Positions 42,005 to 50,191 of a stretch of DNA of 64,000 nt are shown here, one piece after another. The DNA is taken from assembly GCF_903815225.1 (NCBI RefSeq), contig NZ_LR813084.1, positions 5,170,001 through 5,234,000 of the forward strand, given 5' to 3'. Under the pieces are notes generated by a model, which did no database searches, was not told the origin of the DNA, and worked only from the letters and a program-made list of their open reading frames with translations. Positions within the stretch are counted from its first letter, which is position 1. The number at the start of each line of letters is the position of its first letter. The translations under genes were made by a program, and so were the position numbers. Source of the stretch: Delftia tsuruhatensis (GTDB lineage Bacteria > Pseudomonadota > Gammaproteobacteria > Burkholderiales > Burkholderiaceae_C).

Positions 42005-43789
42005 ATGATCCGTGTCTCCGAATTGAAGCTTCCCCTCTCGGCGGTGCAATACCACCCCGAGAACCACACCGAATACCTGCCCCTGGAGCCGCTGCGGGCG
42101 CTGGCCGCACGCCAGCTGGGCATTGCCGAGGAGGCCATCGCCTCGGTGCATGTGCACAAGCGCAGCTTCGATGCGCGCAAGTCCGAGCTGCTGGCCGTCT
42201 ACATCGTCGATCTGACGCTGGCCGACGAAGGCCGGGAAGCCGCGCTGCTGGAACAGTTCGCCGGCCACGCCCATGTGAACCCCACGCCCGACATGCGCTG
42301 GCATCCCGTGGGCCAGGCACCTGCCGGCCTGCAGCGCCGGCCCGTGGTCGTGGGCTTCGGGCCCTGCGGCATCTTCGCGGCCCTGGTGCTGGCGCAGATG
42401 GGTTTCCGGCCCATCGTGATCGAGCGCGGCCGCCAGGTGCGCGAGCGCACGCAGGACACCTGGGGCCTGTGGCGCAAGCGCGAGCTGCAGCCCGAGTCCA
42501 ACGTGCAGTTCGGCGAAGGCGGCGCCGGCACCTTCTCCGACGGCAAGCTCTACAGCCAGATCAAGGACCCGCGCCACCTGGGCCGCAAGGTCATGCAGGA
42601 GTTCGTCACCCATGGCGCACCGCCCGAGATCCTCTATGCCGCGCATCCGCACATCGGCACCTTCAAGCTGGTGAAGGTGGTCGAGGGCATGCGCGAGGAA
42701 ATCATCCGCCTGGGCGGCGAGATCCGCTTCGGCCAGCGCGTGTGCGACATGCGCATCGAAGGCGAAGGCGAGGACCGCCGCCTCACCGCCCTGGAGGTGC
42801 TGGACCAGGACAGCGGCGAGCGCCAGTGGCTGGAGACCGACCATGCCGTGATGGCCCTGGGCCACAGCTCGCGCGACACCTTCGCCATGCTCTACGAGCG
42901 CGGCGTGCACATGGAGGCCAAGCCGTTCTCCGTAGGCTTTCGCATCGAGCACCCGCAAAGCGTCATCGACCGCGCACGCTGGGGCCGGCATGCCGGCCAT
43001 CCGCTGCTGGGCGCGGCCGACTACAAGCTGGTGCACCACGCCAGCAACGGCCGCGCGGTCTACAGCTTCTGCATGTGCCCGGGCGGCACCGTGGTCGCGG
43101 CCACCAGCGAGCCCGAGCGCGTGGTGACGAACGGCATGAGCCAGTACTCGCGCGCCGAGCGCAACGCCAACGCGGGCATGGTCTGCGCCATCGACCCCGC
43201 CGACTACCCGCGCGATGCCAAGAGCTTCGCCTGGGCCTTCGACGGCAAGACCCACGGCGTGGAAGACCTCAAGGACGGCGAGCTGCACCCCCTGTCTGGC
43301 ATCGTGCTGCAGCGCCAGCTGGAGACCAAGGCGTATCTGCTGGGCGGGCGCAACTACAACGCGCCGGGCCAGCTGGTGGGAGACTTCATCGAGGGCAGGG
43401 AATCCGCCGAACTCGGCGAGGTCGAGCCCTCCTACAAGCCCGGCATCACGCTGACCAACCTGCACCACGCCCTGCCCGCCTATGCCATCGAGGCCATGCG
43501 CGAGGCCCTGCCGGCCTTCGGCAGGAAGCTGCGCGGCTACGACATGCGCGATGCTGTGCTCACCGGCGTGGAAACACGCACCTCCTCGCCCGTGAAGATC
43601 GGCCGCGGCGCCGACTTCCACAGCCTGAACACGCGCGGCCTGTACCCGGCCGGCGAGGGCGCCAGCTACGCGGGCGGCATCCTGTCGGCCGGCGTGGACG
43701 GCGTCAAGGTGGGCGAGGCCGTGGCCTGCGCCATCCTCGGGCTGCCCCTGCCCTCGTCCGGAGCAAGAAGCTCAGGCGGCGCGGCATGA
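42005..43789 (+). CDS. FAD-dependent oxidoreductase, COG2509 family
   Basis: A 594-residue flavoprotein. The N-terminal about 95 residues are the family's small alpha/beta domain (MIRVSELKLPLSAVQYHPEN...), followed by the dinucleotide motif VVVGFGPCGIFAALVLAQMG near 118 and GEGGAGTFSDGKL. The C-terminal part returns to the FAD fold (LYPAGEGASYAGGILSAGVD). It resembles COG2509 uncharacterised dehydrogenases; the substrate is unknown. The stop overlaps the start of the downstream membrane-protein gene, so the two are translationally coupled. Confidence 0.85.
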   Translation: MIRVSELKLPLSAVQYHPENHTEYLPLEPLRALAARQLGIAEEAIASVHVHKRSFDARKSELLAVYIVDLTLADEGREAALLEQFAGHAHVNPTPDMRWHPVGQAPAGLQRRPVVVGFGPCGIFAALVLAQMGFRPIVIERGRQVRERTQDTWGLWRKRELQPESNVQFGEGGAGTFSDGKLYSQIKDPRHLGRKVMQEFVTHGAPPEILYAAHPHIGTFKLVKVVEGMREEIIRLGGEIRFGQRVCDMRIEGEGEDRRLTALEVLDQDSGERQWLETDHAVMALGHSSRDTFAMLYERGVHMEAKPFSVGFRIEHPQSVIDRARWGRHAGHPLLGAADYKLVHHASNGRAVYSFCMCPGGTVVAATSEPERVVTNGMSQYSRAERNANAGMVCAIDPADYPRDAKSFAWAFDGKTHGVEDLKDGELHPLSGIVLQRQLETKAYLLGGRNYNAPGQLVGDFIEGRESAELGEVEPSYKPGITLTNLHHALPAYAIEAMREALPAFGRKLRGYDMRDAVLTGVETRTSSPVKIGRGADFHSLNTRGLYPAGEGASYAGGILSAGVDGVKVGEAVACAILGLPLPSSGARSSGGAA

Positions 43790-44334
43790 CCAGCCGCTTC
43801 ACCACCCCGTCGCGCACCCAGCTGCTGGCCGCCATCGCGGCCATGGGCGTGGTGGTGCTGTCGTCCAACATCCTGGTGCAGTACGCCATCAACGACTGGC
43901 TGACCTGGGGTGCCATCACCTATCCGTTTGCCTTCCTGGTGAGCGAGCTGGTCAACCGCAGCTTCGGCCCGCAGCAGGCCCGGCGCGTGGCCTGGGTGGG
44001 CTTTGCCGTGGCCGTGGCGGCCTCGCTGGTGCTGGCGCCGCCGCGCATCGCGCTGGCCTCGGGCGCGGCCTTCATCGCCTCGCAGTGGCTGGACATCGGG
44101 GTCTTTCACCGCCTGCGCGCGGGCCGCTGGTGGCGTGCCCCGCTGGTGGCCACGCTGCTGGCCGCCTGCCTGGACACCTTCCTGTTCTGGAGCATCGCCT
44201 TCGCGGGCGCCGCCGAGCCCTGGGTGACCTGGGCCCTGGGCGACCTGGGCGTCAAGCTGGTGCTGGGCGTGGCGCTGCTGCTGCCCTTTCGCCTGGCCAT
44301 CGCCCGGTGGTGGCGGGCAACGGCAGCGCACTGA
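43786..44334 (+). CDS. VUT-family membrane protein (YhhQ-like queuosine-precursor transporter)
   Basis: A 182-residue inner-membrane protein with about five or six hydrophobic segments. The family marks are SSNILVQYAIND, TYPFAFLVSELVNRSFGPQQ ARRVAWVGF and SGAAFIASQWLDIGVFHRLR. YhhQ/VUT proteins import queuine or preQ0/preQ1. Its ATG overlaps the upstream flavoprotein stop (ATGA), and its own stop directly abuts the stop of the convergent M20 gene. The link between a COG2509 oxidoreductase and this transporter is unexplained. Confidence 0.8.
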   Translation: MTSRFTTPSRTQLLAAIAAMGVVVLSSNILVQYAINDWLTWGAITYPFAFLVSELVNRSFGPQQARRVAWVGFAVAVAASLVLAPPRIALASGAAFIASQWLDIGVFHRLRAGRWWRAPLVATLLAACLDTFLFWSIAFAGAAEPWVTWALGDLGVKLVLGVALLLPFRLAIARWWRATAAH

Positions 44335-45699
44335 TCAAGGGTTGCGTTGCAGGTAGTCCACGGCCAGCGCGGCCAGTGAGCGCGCGCCCGTGGGCAACTG
44401 CTTCTCGTCGATGTCGAACAGCGGCGAGTGGTTGGACGGTGCCTTGCTGAAATCCTGGCCTGCCGGCGGCGCGCCCAGGAAGTAGAAGAAGCCCGGCACC
44501 ACCTTCTGGAACTCCGAGAAATCCTCGGAGCCGCTGACCTTGGGAATCACCATGGCCTTGCCGCCCATGGCCAGCTTGAGCGCGGGCAGCGAGGCCTCGG
44601 TCAGCGCGGCGGGGTTGGTGGTCACCGGATAGGCCACGGGACCGAAGCGCACCTTGGCCTTGGCACCGCTGGAGGCAGCGATCTGCTCGGCCGTGGCCGC
44701 GATGCGCTTGTGCGCCTCCTGGCGCATGTCCTCGTCGAAGGTGCGCAGCGTGCCCTGCATCTCCACGTTGTCCGGAATGATGTTGTAGCGCGTGCCGCCC
44801 TGGATGGAGCCGATCGTCAGCACGGCCGGCTCCAGGCTGATGTTGAGCTGGCGGCTGACCACGGTCTGCAGGCCCAGCACCACCTGGCTGGCCGCGACGA
44901 TGGGATCGACCGCATTCCACGGCGACGAGCCATGGCCGCCCCGGCCCTCGACCTGGATGCTCAGGCTGTCCGAGCCCGCCATCAGCGGCCCGCTGCGGTA
45001 GCCCACCATGCCCGAGGGCAGGTTGGCCGTGATGTGCAGGCCGTAGATGGCCTGCACGTCCTTGAGCACGCCGGCCTCCACCATGGCCTTGGCGCCGAAG
45101 CTGGGCACATGGCCGTGGGCATCGGCCTCCACCGGGGCGCCTTCCTCGGCGGGCTGGAAGATGAACTTCACCGTGCCCGGCAGCTTCGCGCGCATGCCGG
45201 CCAGCGCCTCGGCCGCGCCCATGAGCATGGCCACATGGGCATCGTGCCCGCAGGCATGCATGACCGAAACCTCCTTGCCCATGTACTGGGCCTTGGCCTT
45301 GGAGGCAAAGGGCAGGCCGGTCTTCTCGGCCACCGGCAGCGCATCCATGTCGGCACGCAGCGCCACGGTCTTGCCCGGCAGTCCGCCGCGCAGCACGCCG
45401 ACCACGCCCGTGCCGCCCACGCCGGTCTGCACCTCCATGCCCAGGCGGCGCAGGTGATCTGCCACGAGTTTTGCCGTGCGCTCCTCCTGGCCCGACAGCT
45501 CGGGGTGCTGGTGGATGTCGCGGCGCCAATCCACCATCTTGGGCGCCAGCGGCTGGATGGCGGCATCCAGGGCGGCCAGGCCCTGGGCATCGAGCCCCTG
45601 GGCCGAGGCGGCGAGCGGCAGGCCGGCGGCCAGCAGACCGGCGGCCAGGGCGATGGAACGGAAGCGGGAACACTGCGTCTGGGGCATCTTCGTGACCAT
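44335..45699 (-). CDS. Secreted M20-family amidohydrolase (hippurate/N-acyl-amino acid type)
   Basis: A 454-residue metallo-amidohydrolase with a Sec signal peptide (RFRSIALAAGLLAAGLPLAA, ending ASAQG), so a periplasmic enzyme. The family motifs are WRRDIHQHPELSGQEERTA, ALRADMDALPVAEKTGLPF, VMHACGHDAHVAMLMGAAE, FIFQPAEEGAP and the GSEDFSEFQ metal-ligand region near the C-terminus. It should release amino acids from N-acyl derivatives for uptake. A second in-frame ATG four codons later is possible. It is divergent from an AraC gene, its likely regulator. Confidence 0.9.
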   Translation of the reverse strand: MVTKMPQTQCSRFRSIALAAGLLAAGLPLAASAQGLDAQGLAALDAAIQPLAPKMVDWRRDIHQHPELSGQEERTAKLVADHLRRLGMEVQTGVGGTGVVGVLRGGLPGKTVALRADMDALPVAEKTGLPFASKAKAQYMGKEVSVMHACGHDAHVAMLMGAAEALAGMRAKLPGTVKFIFQPAEEGAPVEADAHGHVPSFGAKAMVEAGVLKDVQAIYGLHITANLPSGMVGYRSGPLMAGSDSLSIQVEGRGGHGSSPWNAVDPIVAASQVVLGLQTVVSRQLNISLEPAVLTIGSIQGGTRYNIIPDNVEMQGTLRTFDEDMRQEAHKRIAATAEQIAASSGAKAKVRFGPVAYPVTTNPAALTEASLPALKLAMGGKAMVIPKVSGSEDFSEFQKVVPGFFYFLGAPPAGQDFSKAPSNHSPLFDIDEKQLPTGARSLAALAVDYLQRNP

Positions 45700-45784
45700 G
45701 AAAGAGTGGCTGAAGCAGCCATGCTAAGAGTGAAGCTTGCGTGACAGGCACGGCAGAATCGCCATTCAAGGAGCCAAAACCGCC

Positions 45785-46804
45785 ATGCCCAAGACCTTCG
45801 TCGTCGAACTGCCCTGCCTGGAGCACAGCGCCATCGGCCATGCCGCCCACCTGGTCGAGATGCTGCGCAACGCCAACCTGCTGGCGGACCTGCGGCTGGG
45901 CCGGCGCGCCCCGCGCTTCGGCTGGCGCTGGGTGGACGACCAGGGACGGTCATTGCCCCAGCTCCCCTACGCGGCCGAAGGTGCCGCCACCGACGGTCCG
46001 GCACAGGCGCTGTTCCTGAGCGCGCTGCACCGCCCCGACATTCCCTCCATCCGCGAGATCGTCGCGGCGCATCCCGCCCTGGTGCGGCGCGTCGCCACGG
46101 CCTTCGACCAGGGATTGGCCGTCTGCACGCAGGGCGGTGCGGCCTGGTTCGCTGCGGCCAGCGGCCGCTGCGAGGGCCGGCGCGTGGCCCTGCCCTGGTA
46201 TTTCATGGGTGGCTTCGGCCTGGACTTCCCAGGCATCGCCCTGGCGGAGGGCCAGCCCTTCGTGGACGACAGGCCCTGGCTCAGCGCCTCCCACCCCGAG
46301 GCCTTGGCCCCCATGGCCGTGGCGCTCACGCGCCATGCCTTCGGCGACGACCTGGCGGCGGCACTGGCCGCCGTGCTCCAGCCCGATCCAGAGCGCGAAC
46401 GCACCACCCACGCCGCCCTGCGGGACCGCCGCATTCCCGCCACGCGCACCAGCGTGCTGGCCCATGCCATCGCCTGGCTGGAGGCGCGCGTGGAGCAGCC
46501 CTATGACCTGCCTGCCCTGGCCGATGCGGTCTCGACCAGCCCGCGCACGCTGCTGCGCCACTTCCAGCAGGAGCTGGGCCACAGCCCGCTGGACCACCTG
46601 CACCGCCTGCGCTGCGCACGCGCACGGGTGCTGCTGGAGATCACGCTGGAGAGCGTGCCCTCCGTGGCGCTGGCCTGCGGATATGGGGATGCCTCGGCGT
46701 TTCGGCGGGTGTTCTTGCGGTATGTGGGAATGGCGCCTGCGGCCTATCGGGAAAGGCATGCGTTGAGGGCGCCGAGGAGGCGGTGGAGGGTGGGCGCTTC
46801 TTGA
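45785..46804 (+). CDS. AraC-family regulator, GlxA-like
   Basis: A 339-residue regulator with an N-terminal DJ-1/PfpI-like domain (about 1-200), as in GlxA/ArgR-type AraC proteins, and a C-terminal double helix-turn-helix (LPALADAVSTSPRTLLRHFQ and SVALACGYGDASAFRRVFLR). AAGGAG lies 12 bases before the start. The gene ends in basic residues right at the edge of long repeat B, so the last few codons may come from the element. Confidence 0.85.
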   Translation: MPKTFVVELPCLEHSAIGHAAHLVEMLRNANLLADLRLGRRAPRFGWRWVDDQGRSLPQLPYAAEGAATDGPAQALFLSALHRPDIPSIREIVAAHPALVRRVATAFDQGLAVCTQGGAAWFAAASGRCEGRRVALPWYFMGGFGLDFPGIALAEGQPFVDDRPWLSASHPEALAPMAVALTRHAFGDDLAAALAAVLQPDPERERTTHAALRDRRIPATRTSVLAHAIAWLEARVEQPYDLPALADAVSTSPRTLLRHFQQELGHSPLDHLHRLRCARARVLLEITLESVPSVALACGYGDASAFRRVFLRYVGMAPAAYRERHALRAPRRRWRVGAS

Positions 46805-47352
46805 TTGGTTTTGCCCCTGCCGGGTGGTTGCTTTTCGAGGCCGGGTCTCGGCCCGGCGGCCGACCACCTTTCTTGGTCGCCAAGAAAGGTGGCCAAAGAA
46901 GGCGACCCCGAATGTCCGCGACCCTCCGCTTCGCTGCGGGCAACCTGCGTCGTGGCGGTTGCGGGGTTCGCCGTGAAACTCTCTTCGCGCTGCGCGCTAC
47001 GCTCAAACATCACGGCGAGTCAGATCACGAAGCAGTCCTGTCCTTCGGCAGGACTGCAACCCCGCAACCACCACGCCGCAGGCGCTGACATACGGGGAGT
47101 TGGTACGGGCCTTCGCTTCGCTCGGCCCCTGGTTTGAAGCCGAGCGGAGCGATGGCGCCGGCTGTTGGCTGTTCCCCAGCCTCCCCCCTTCTGCCCAACG
47201 CAGGTCGCCCGCAGCGAAGCGGAGGGTCGTGGGCAGTGGGGCGCGCTTCTTTGCCCCGCTTTCTTGTCGCGCGACAAGAAAGCGGGTCGGCCGCCGGGCC
47301 GAACCCCGGCCCCGAAAAACAACCACCCGGCAGGGTCAAAAAACAAAAAACG
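46805..47352. repeat. Long dispersed inverted-repeat element, copy B
   Basis: A shorter relative of copy A (38905-39645), about 550 bp, with the same inverted ends (TGCCCCTGCCGGGTGGTTG... at the left and its inverse at the right). The end hairpins keep the structure but not the sequence: CCACCTTTCTTGG/CCAAGAAAGGTGG at the left and CCGCTTTCTTGTCG/CGACAAGAAAGCGG at the right, so paired bases have changed together. It lies between the ends of the AraC gene and the next Bug gene. No ORF in it looks like protein. Confidence 0.85.
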
Positions 47353-47371
47353 GACCAGCGGACCAAAAAAC

Positions 47372-48358
47372 CTAGTCCACCGTCACCTTCGCCTCCCGAA
47401 TCACCCTCCCCCACTTCTCCGTCTCCGCAGCAATGAACCGATCACACTCCTCGGGAGTGGACCCCTCCGCAAACGTCCCCATCACCTGCTCCAGCCGCTG
47501 CGACACCTCCGCACTGCGAATGATCCGCGACACCTCGGCGGACATGCGCTGCACGATCTCGCGCGGCAAGCCGGCCGGCGCGATCATGGCGGCCCAGGTG
47601 CTGCCCAGCAGGCCGTCGTAGCCCTGCTCCACGAAGGTCGGCACCTCGGGCAGCGCGGCCAGGCGCTTGTCGCTGGCCACGCCGATGAGGCGGATGCGAC
47701 CGGCCTTGGCGGGCTGGATCAGGTTGGGCGGCGGGTCCAGGAACAGCGGAATCTGGCCACCCATGAGGTCGGCCAGCGCGGGCGCGGCGCCCTTGTAGGG
47801 GACGTGCACCATGTCGGTCTTGGTGAGCAGCTTCATCAGCTCGGTGGTCAGGTGGGCGCTGGAGCCGCTGCCCGAGGAGCCGAAGCCCACCTTGCCGGGG
47901 TGGGCCTTGGCGTAGGCGATCAGCTCCGCCGTGGTCTTGAAGGGCGCGTTCATGGCCACGGCCGCGACCAGGGGCGAGACGCCCATGAGCGATACGCCGA
48001 CCAGGTCCTTCTTCGGGTTGTAGGGCAGCTTGGGGTAGAGCGTGGTGTTGGCCGCATAGGCCGCGATGACCACGCCGAAGGTGTGCCCGTCGGGCACGGC
48101 CTTGGCGATCTGGTCCACGCCGATGATGCTGTTGGCGCCGGGCTTGTTCTCCACGATGACGGGCTGGCCCAGGGCCTTTTGCAGGCCCAGTTGCACGAGG
48201 CGCGCCATCTGGTCGGTGAAGCCGCCTGCGGTATACGGAACGATGATGCGGATGGGCTTGGAGGGCCAGGGGCTCTGCGCCCAGGCCGAGGGAGCGAGCG
48301 CGGTGGCTGCCGCTGCTGCGGTCGATTGCATGAAGCCGCGGCGGGATGTCGATGGCAT
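47372..48358 (-). CDS. Bug-family periplasmic solute receptor with Tat-like signal
   Basis: A 328-residue receptor whose N-terminus carries SRRGFMQSTAAAAATALAP, a twin-arginine-type signal, ending APSAWAQ. The mature protein has PSKPIRIIVPYTAGGFTDQM, VIVENKPGANSIIGVDQIAK and FGSSGSGSSAHLTTELM. A rho-independent terminator separates it from the upstream 2-hydroxyacid dehydrogenase gene, so it probably has its own promoter or is expressed by read-through. Confidence 0.9.
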   Translation of the reverse strand: MPSTSRRGFMQSTAAAAATALAPSAWAQSPWPSKPIRIIVPYTAGGFTDQMARLVQLGLQKALGQPVIVENKPGANSIIGVDQIAKAVPDGHTFGVVIAAYAANTTLYPKLPYNPKKDLVGVSLMGVSPLVAAVAMNAPFKTTAELIAYAKAHPGKVGFGSSGSGSSAHLTTELMKLLTKTDMVHVPYKGAAPALADLMGGQIPLFLDPPPNLIQPAKAGRIRLIGVASDKRLAALPEVPTFVEQGYDGLLGSTWAAMIAPAGLPREIVQRMSAEVSRIIRSAEVSQRLEQVMGTFAEGSTPEECDRFIAAETEKWGRVIREAKVTVD

Positions 48359-48384
48359 GGATGTCTCTTGGTTCTTGTACAGCG

Positions 48385-48412
48385 AAAAAACGCCGCGCGA
48401 CAGCGCGGCGTT
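48385..48412 (-). terminator. Rho-independent terminator after the 2-hydroxyacid dehydrogenase gene
   Basis: On the minus strand CGCCGCGC-tgtc-GCGCGGCG is followed by TTTTTT. It probably ends the 49-64 kb minus-strand transcription block. Confidence 0.85.
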
Positions 48413-48427
48413 CGGCGGGAAAAGGGC

Positions 48428-49357
48428 TCAGTATCCCCGGCCCACGTCCACCAGGTTGAGCAGGTGCTCTCCCGCGCGCAGGCGGCGCAGGTTCTCCAGG
48501 CACTGGCGGGCCACGGTGTCGGCCGAAGCCTGGGCCGCGATGTGCGGCGTGACGAAGGCCTTGGGGTGCTGCCAGACCTTGTTGCCGGGCTGGGGCGGCT
48601 CCTCGCGCAACACGTCCAGCGCGGCGCCAGCCAGGTGGCCTTCGTCGAGCAGGGCCAGCAGGTCATCTTCCACCACCTGCTCGCCGCGCCCCACGTTGAT
48701 GAAGTAGGCGCCGCGCGGCAGCAGGGACAGGGTGCGGCGGTCCAGCAGGTCGCGCGTCTCGGGCGTGAGCGGCAAGGCGCAGACCAGGATGTCGCTGGTG
48801 GACAGTAGTTGCTCAAGGCCCTGGGCGCCGCTGTGCGTGGCCAGGCCGGGAAGGTTCTTGGCGCTGCGGCTCCAGCCCGCCACGGGATAGCCGATGGCCT
48901 GCAGGGCGCCGGCCACGAAGCGGCCCACTTCGCCCAGGCCCAGGATGCCCACGCGGCATTCGGCGCTGGCGCGCACGGGGCGGCGCAGCCAGTCGCCGGC
49001 CTGCTGCTGGCGCGCGAACAGGTCCAGCTCGCGCGTGTGGCGCAGCGCGGTGCCGACCACGTACTGGGCGATCTCCACATGCTGCTGCGGATCGACGGTG
49101 CGCGCCACGGGCAGGCCAGCCGGCAGGTCGGGCACGGCCAGCAGCTTGTCCACGCCCGCGCTGGGTGCGCACAGCAGCTTCAGGCCCGGATAGGCCGGCA
49201 GCACGCCCGGCTTGAGGCTCCAGGCGAGCATGGCCTCGACCGCGTCGGCCGGCGCCTCGTCGCGACTCGCCCAGACGGGTACGTCGGGCGCCAGCGCGCG
49301 CAGCGCATCGACGATGGGCGCGCCCATGCTCGGGTGGATGTTGACCAGGATTCCCAT
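48428..49357 (-). CDS. D-isomer-specific 2-hydroxyacid dehydrogenase
   Basis: A 309-residue cytosolic NAD(P)-dependent reductase of the GhrA/glyoxylate-reductase type. The start at 49357 (MGILVNIHPSMGAPIVDALR) is used; the longer frame overlaps the upstream gene. The Rossmann motif is GILGLGEVGRFVAGAL, and the catalytic Arg, Glu and His are in NVGRGEQVVEDD, LDVLREEPP and TPHIAAQA. It lies 7 bp after the class II aldolase gene and should reduce or oxidise a 2-oxo/2-hydroxy acid made in the same pathway. Confidence 0.9.
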   Translation of the reverse strand: MGILVNIHPSMGAPIVDALRALAPDVPVWASRDEAPADAVEAMLAWSLKPGVLPAYPGLKLLCAPSAGVDKLLAVPDLPAGLPVARTVDPQQHVEIAQYVVGTALRHTRELDLFARQQQAGDWLRRPVRASAECRVGILGLGEVGRFVAGALQAIGYPVAGWSRSAKNLPGLATHSGAQGLEQLLSTSDILVCALPLTPETRDLLDRRTLSLLPRGAYFINVGRGEQVVEDDLLALLDEGHLAGAALDVLREEPPQPGNKVWQHPKAFVTPHIAAQASADTVARQCLENLRRLRAGEHLLNLVDVGRGY

Positions 49358-49364
49358 GTTTCTT

Positions 49365-50135
49365 TCAGTCCTTGTAGCTCGGATCGATTCGATCAAGACG
49401 GCGCAGCAGGCCAGGCCAGGCCAGGCCCGCGCCCTTGCCCTTGGTGACCTGGCGCGACTGGTTGACCGCATCGCTGATGATGTCCTGCGGGATGCGGGTC
49501 AGCTCGCCGCCGCCCGACTGCGCCAGGATCTGGATGCGGCAGGCCGACTCCAGCGTGTACATGGCCAGCACGGCCTCGGCCACGTTGCGGCCGCAGGTCA
49601 GCAGGCCGTGGTTGCGCAGGATGAGGAAGTTGCTGTCGCCCAGGTCGTCGACCAGGCGCGGTTTCTCGTCGTCGCGCAGGGCCACGCCTTCGTAGTCGTG
49701 GTAGGCCAGGCGCGCCAGCGGAAAGATGGACTGCTGCGAGATGGGCAGCAGCCCCTCCTTCTGCGCCGAGACGGCCACGCCGTGGCGCGTGTGCGTGTGC
49801 AGCACGCACTGCACCTCGGGGCGGCCGTCGTGGATGGCGCTGTGGATGACGAAGCCGGCCGGGTTGACGTCGTACTCGGTCTCCATCAACGGCCGGCCTT
49901 CGTGATCGACCTTGACCAGGCTGGAGGCCGTGATCTCGTCGAACAGCATGCCGTAGGGGTTGATCAGGAACTGGTCGGGCTGGCCCGGCACGCGCGCCGA
50001 GATGTGGGTGAAGATCAGGTCGTCCCAGCCGAAGTGGGCGACCAGCCGGTAGGCGGCGGCCAGCTCGATGCGGGTCTGCCATTCCTCGGCCGTCACCTGG
50101 CGGCGGACCTCGGACATCGTGGTGTCGTTGCTCAT
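49365..50135 (-). CDS. Class II aldolase/adducin-family protein
   Basis: A 256-residue protein with the class II aldolase fold (AEEWQTRIELAAAYRLVAHF, DLIFTHISARVPG, LINPYGMLFDEI). Zinc ligands are visible in VLHTHTRHGVAVS and ILRNHGLLTCG. Family members cleave phosphorylated sugars or act as decarboxylases; the substrate is unknown. The start at 50135 follows AAGAGGTACACCCC. It lies 56 bp after the acyl-CoA ligase gene and 7 bp before the hydroxyacid dehydrogenase gene. Confidence 0.88.
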   Translation of the reverse strand: MSNDTTMSEVRRQVTAEEWQTRIELAAAYRLVAHFGWDDLIFTHISARVPGQPDQFLINPYGMLFDEITASSLVKVDHEGRPLMETEYDVNPAGFVIHSAIHDGRPEVQCVLHTHTRHGVAVSAQKEGLLPISQQSIFPLARLAYHDYEGVALRDDEKPRLVDDLGDSNFLILRNHGLLTCGRNVAEAVLAMYTLESACRIQILAQSGGGELTRIPQDIISDAVNQSRQVTKGKGAGLAWPGLLRRLDRIDPSYKD

Positions 50136-50191
50136 GGGGTGTACCTCTTGGTGGACGTGGTGGACATCGTTTGGAGAAAGCATCCGCCGGT

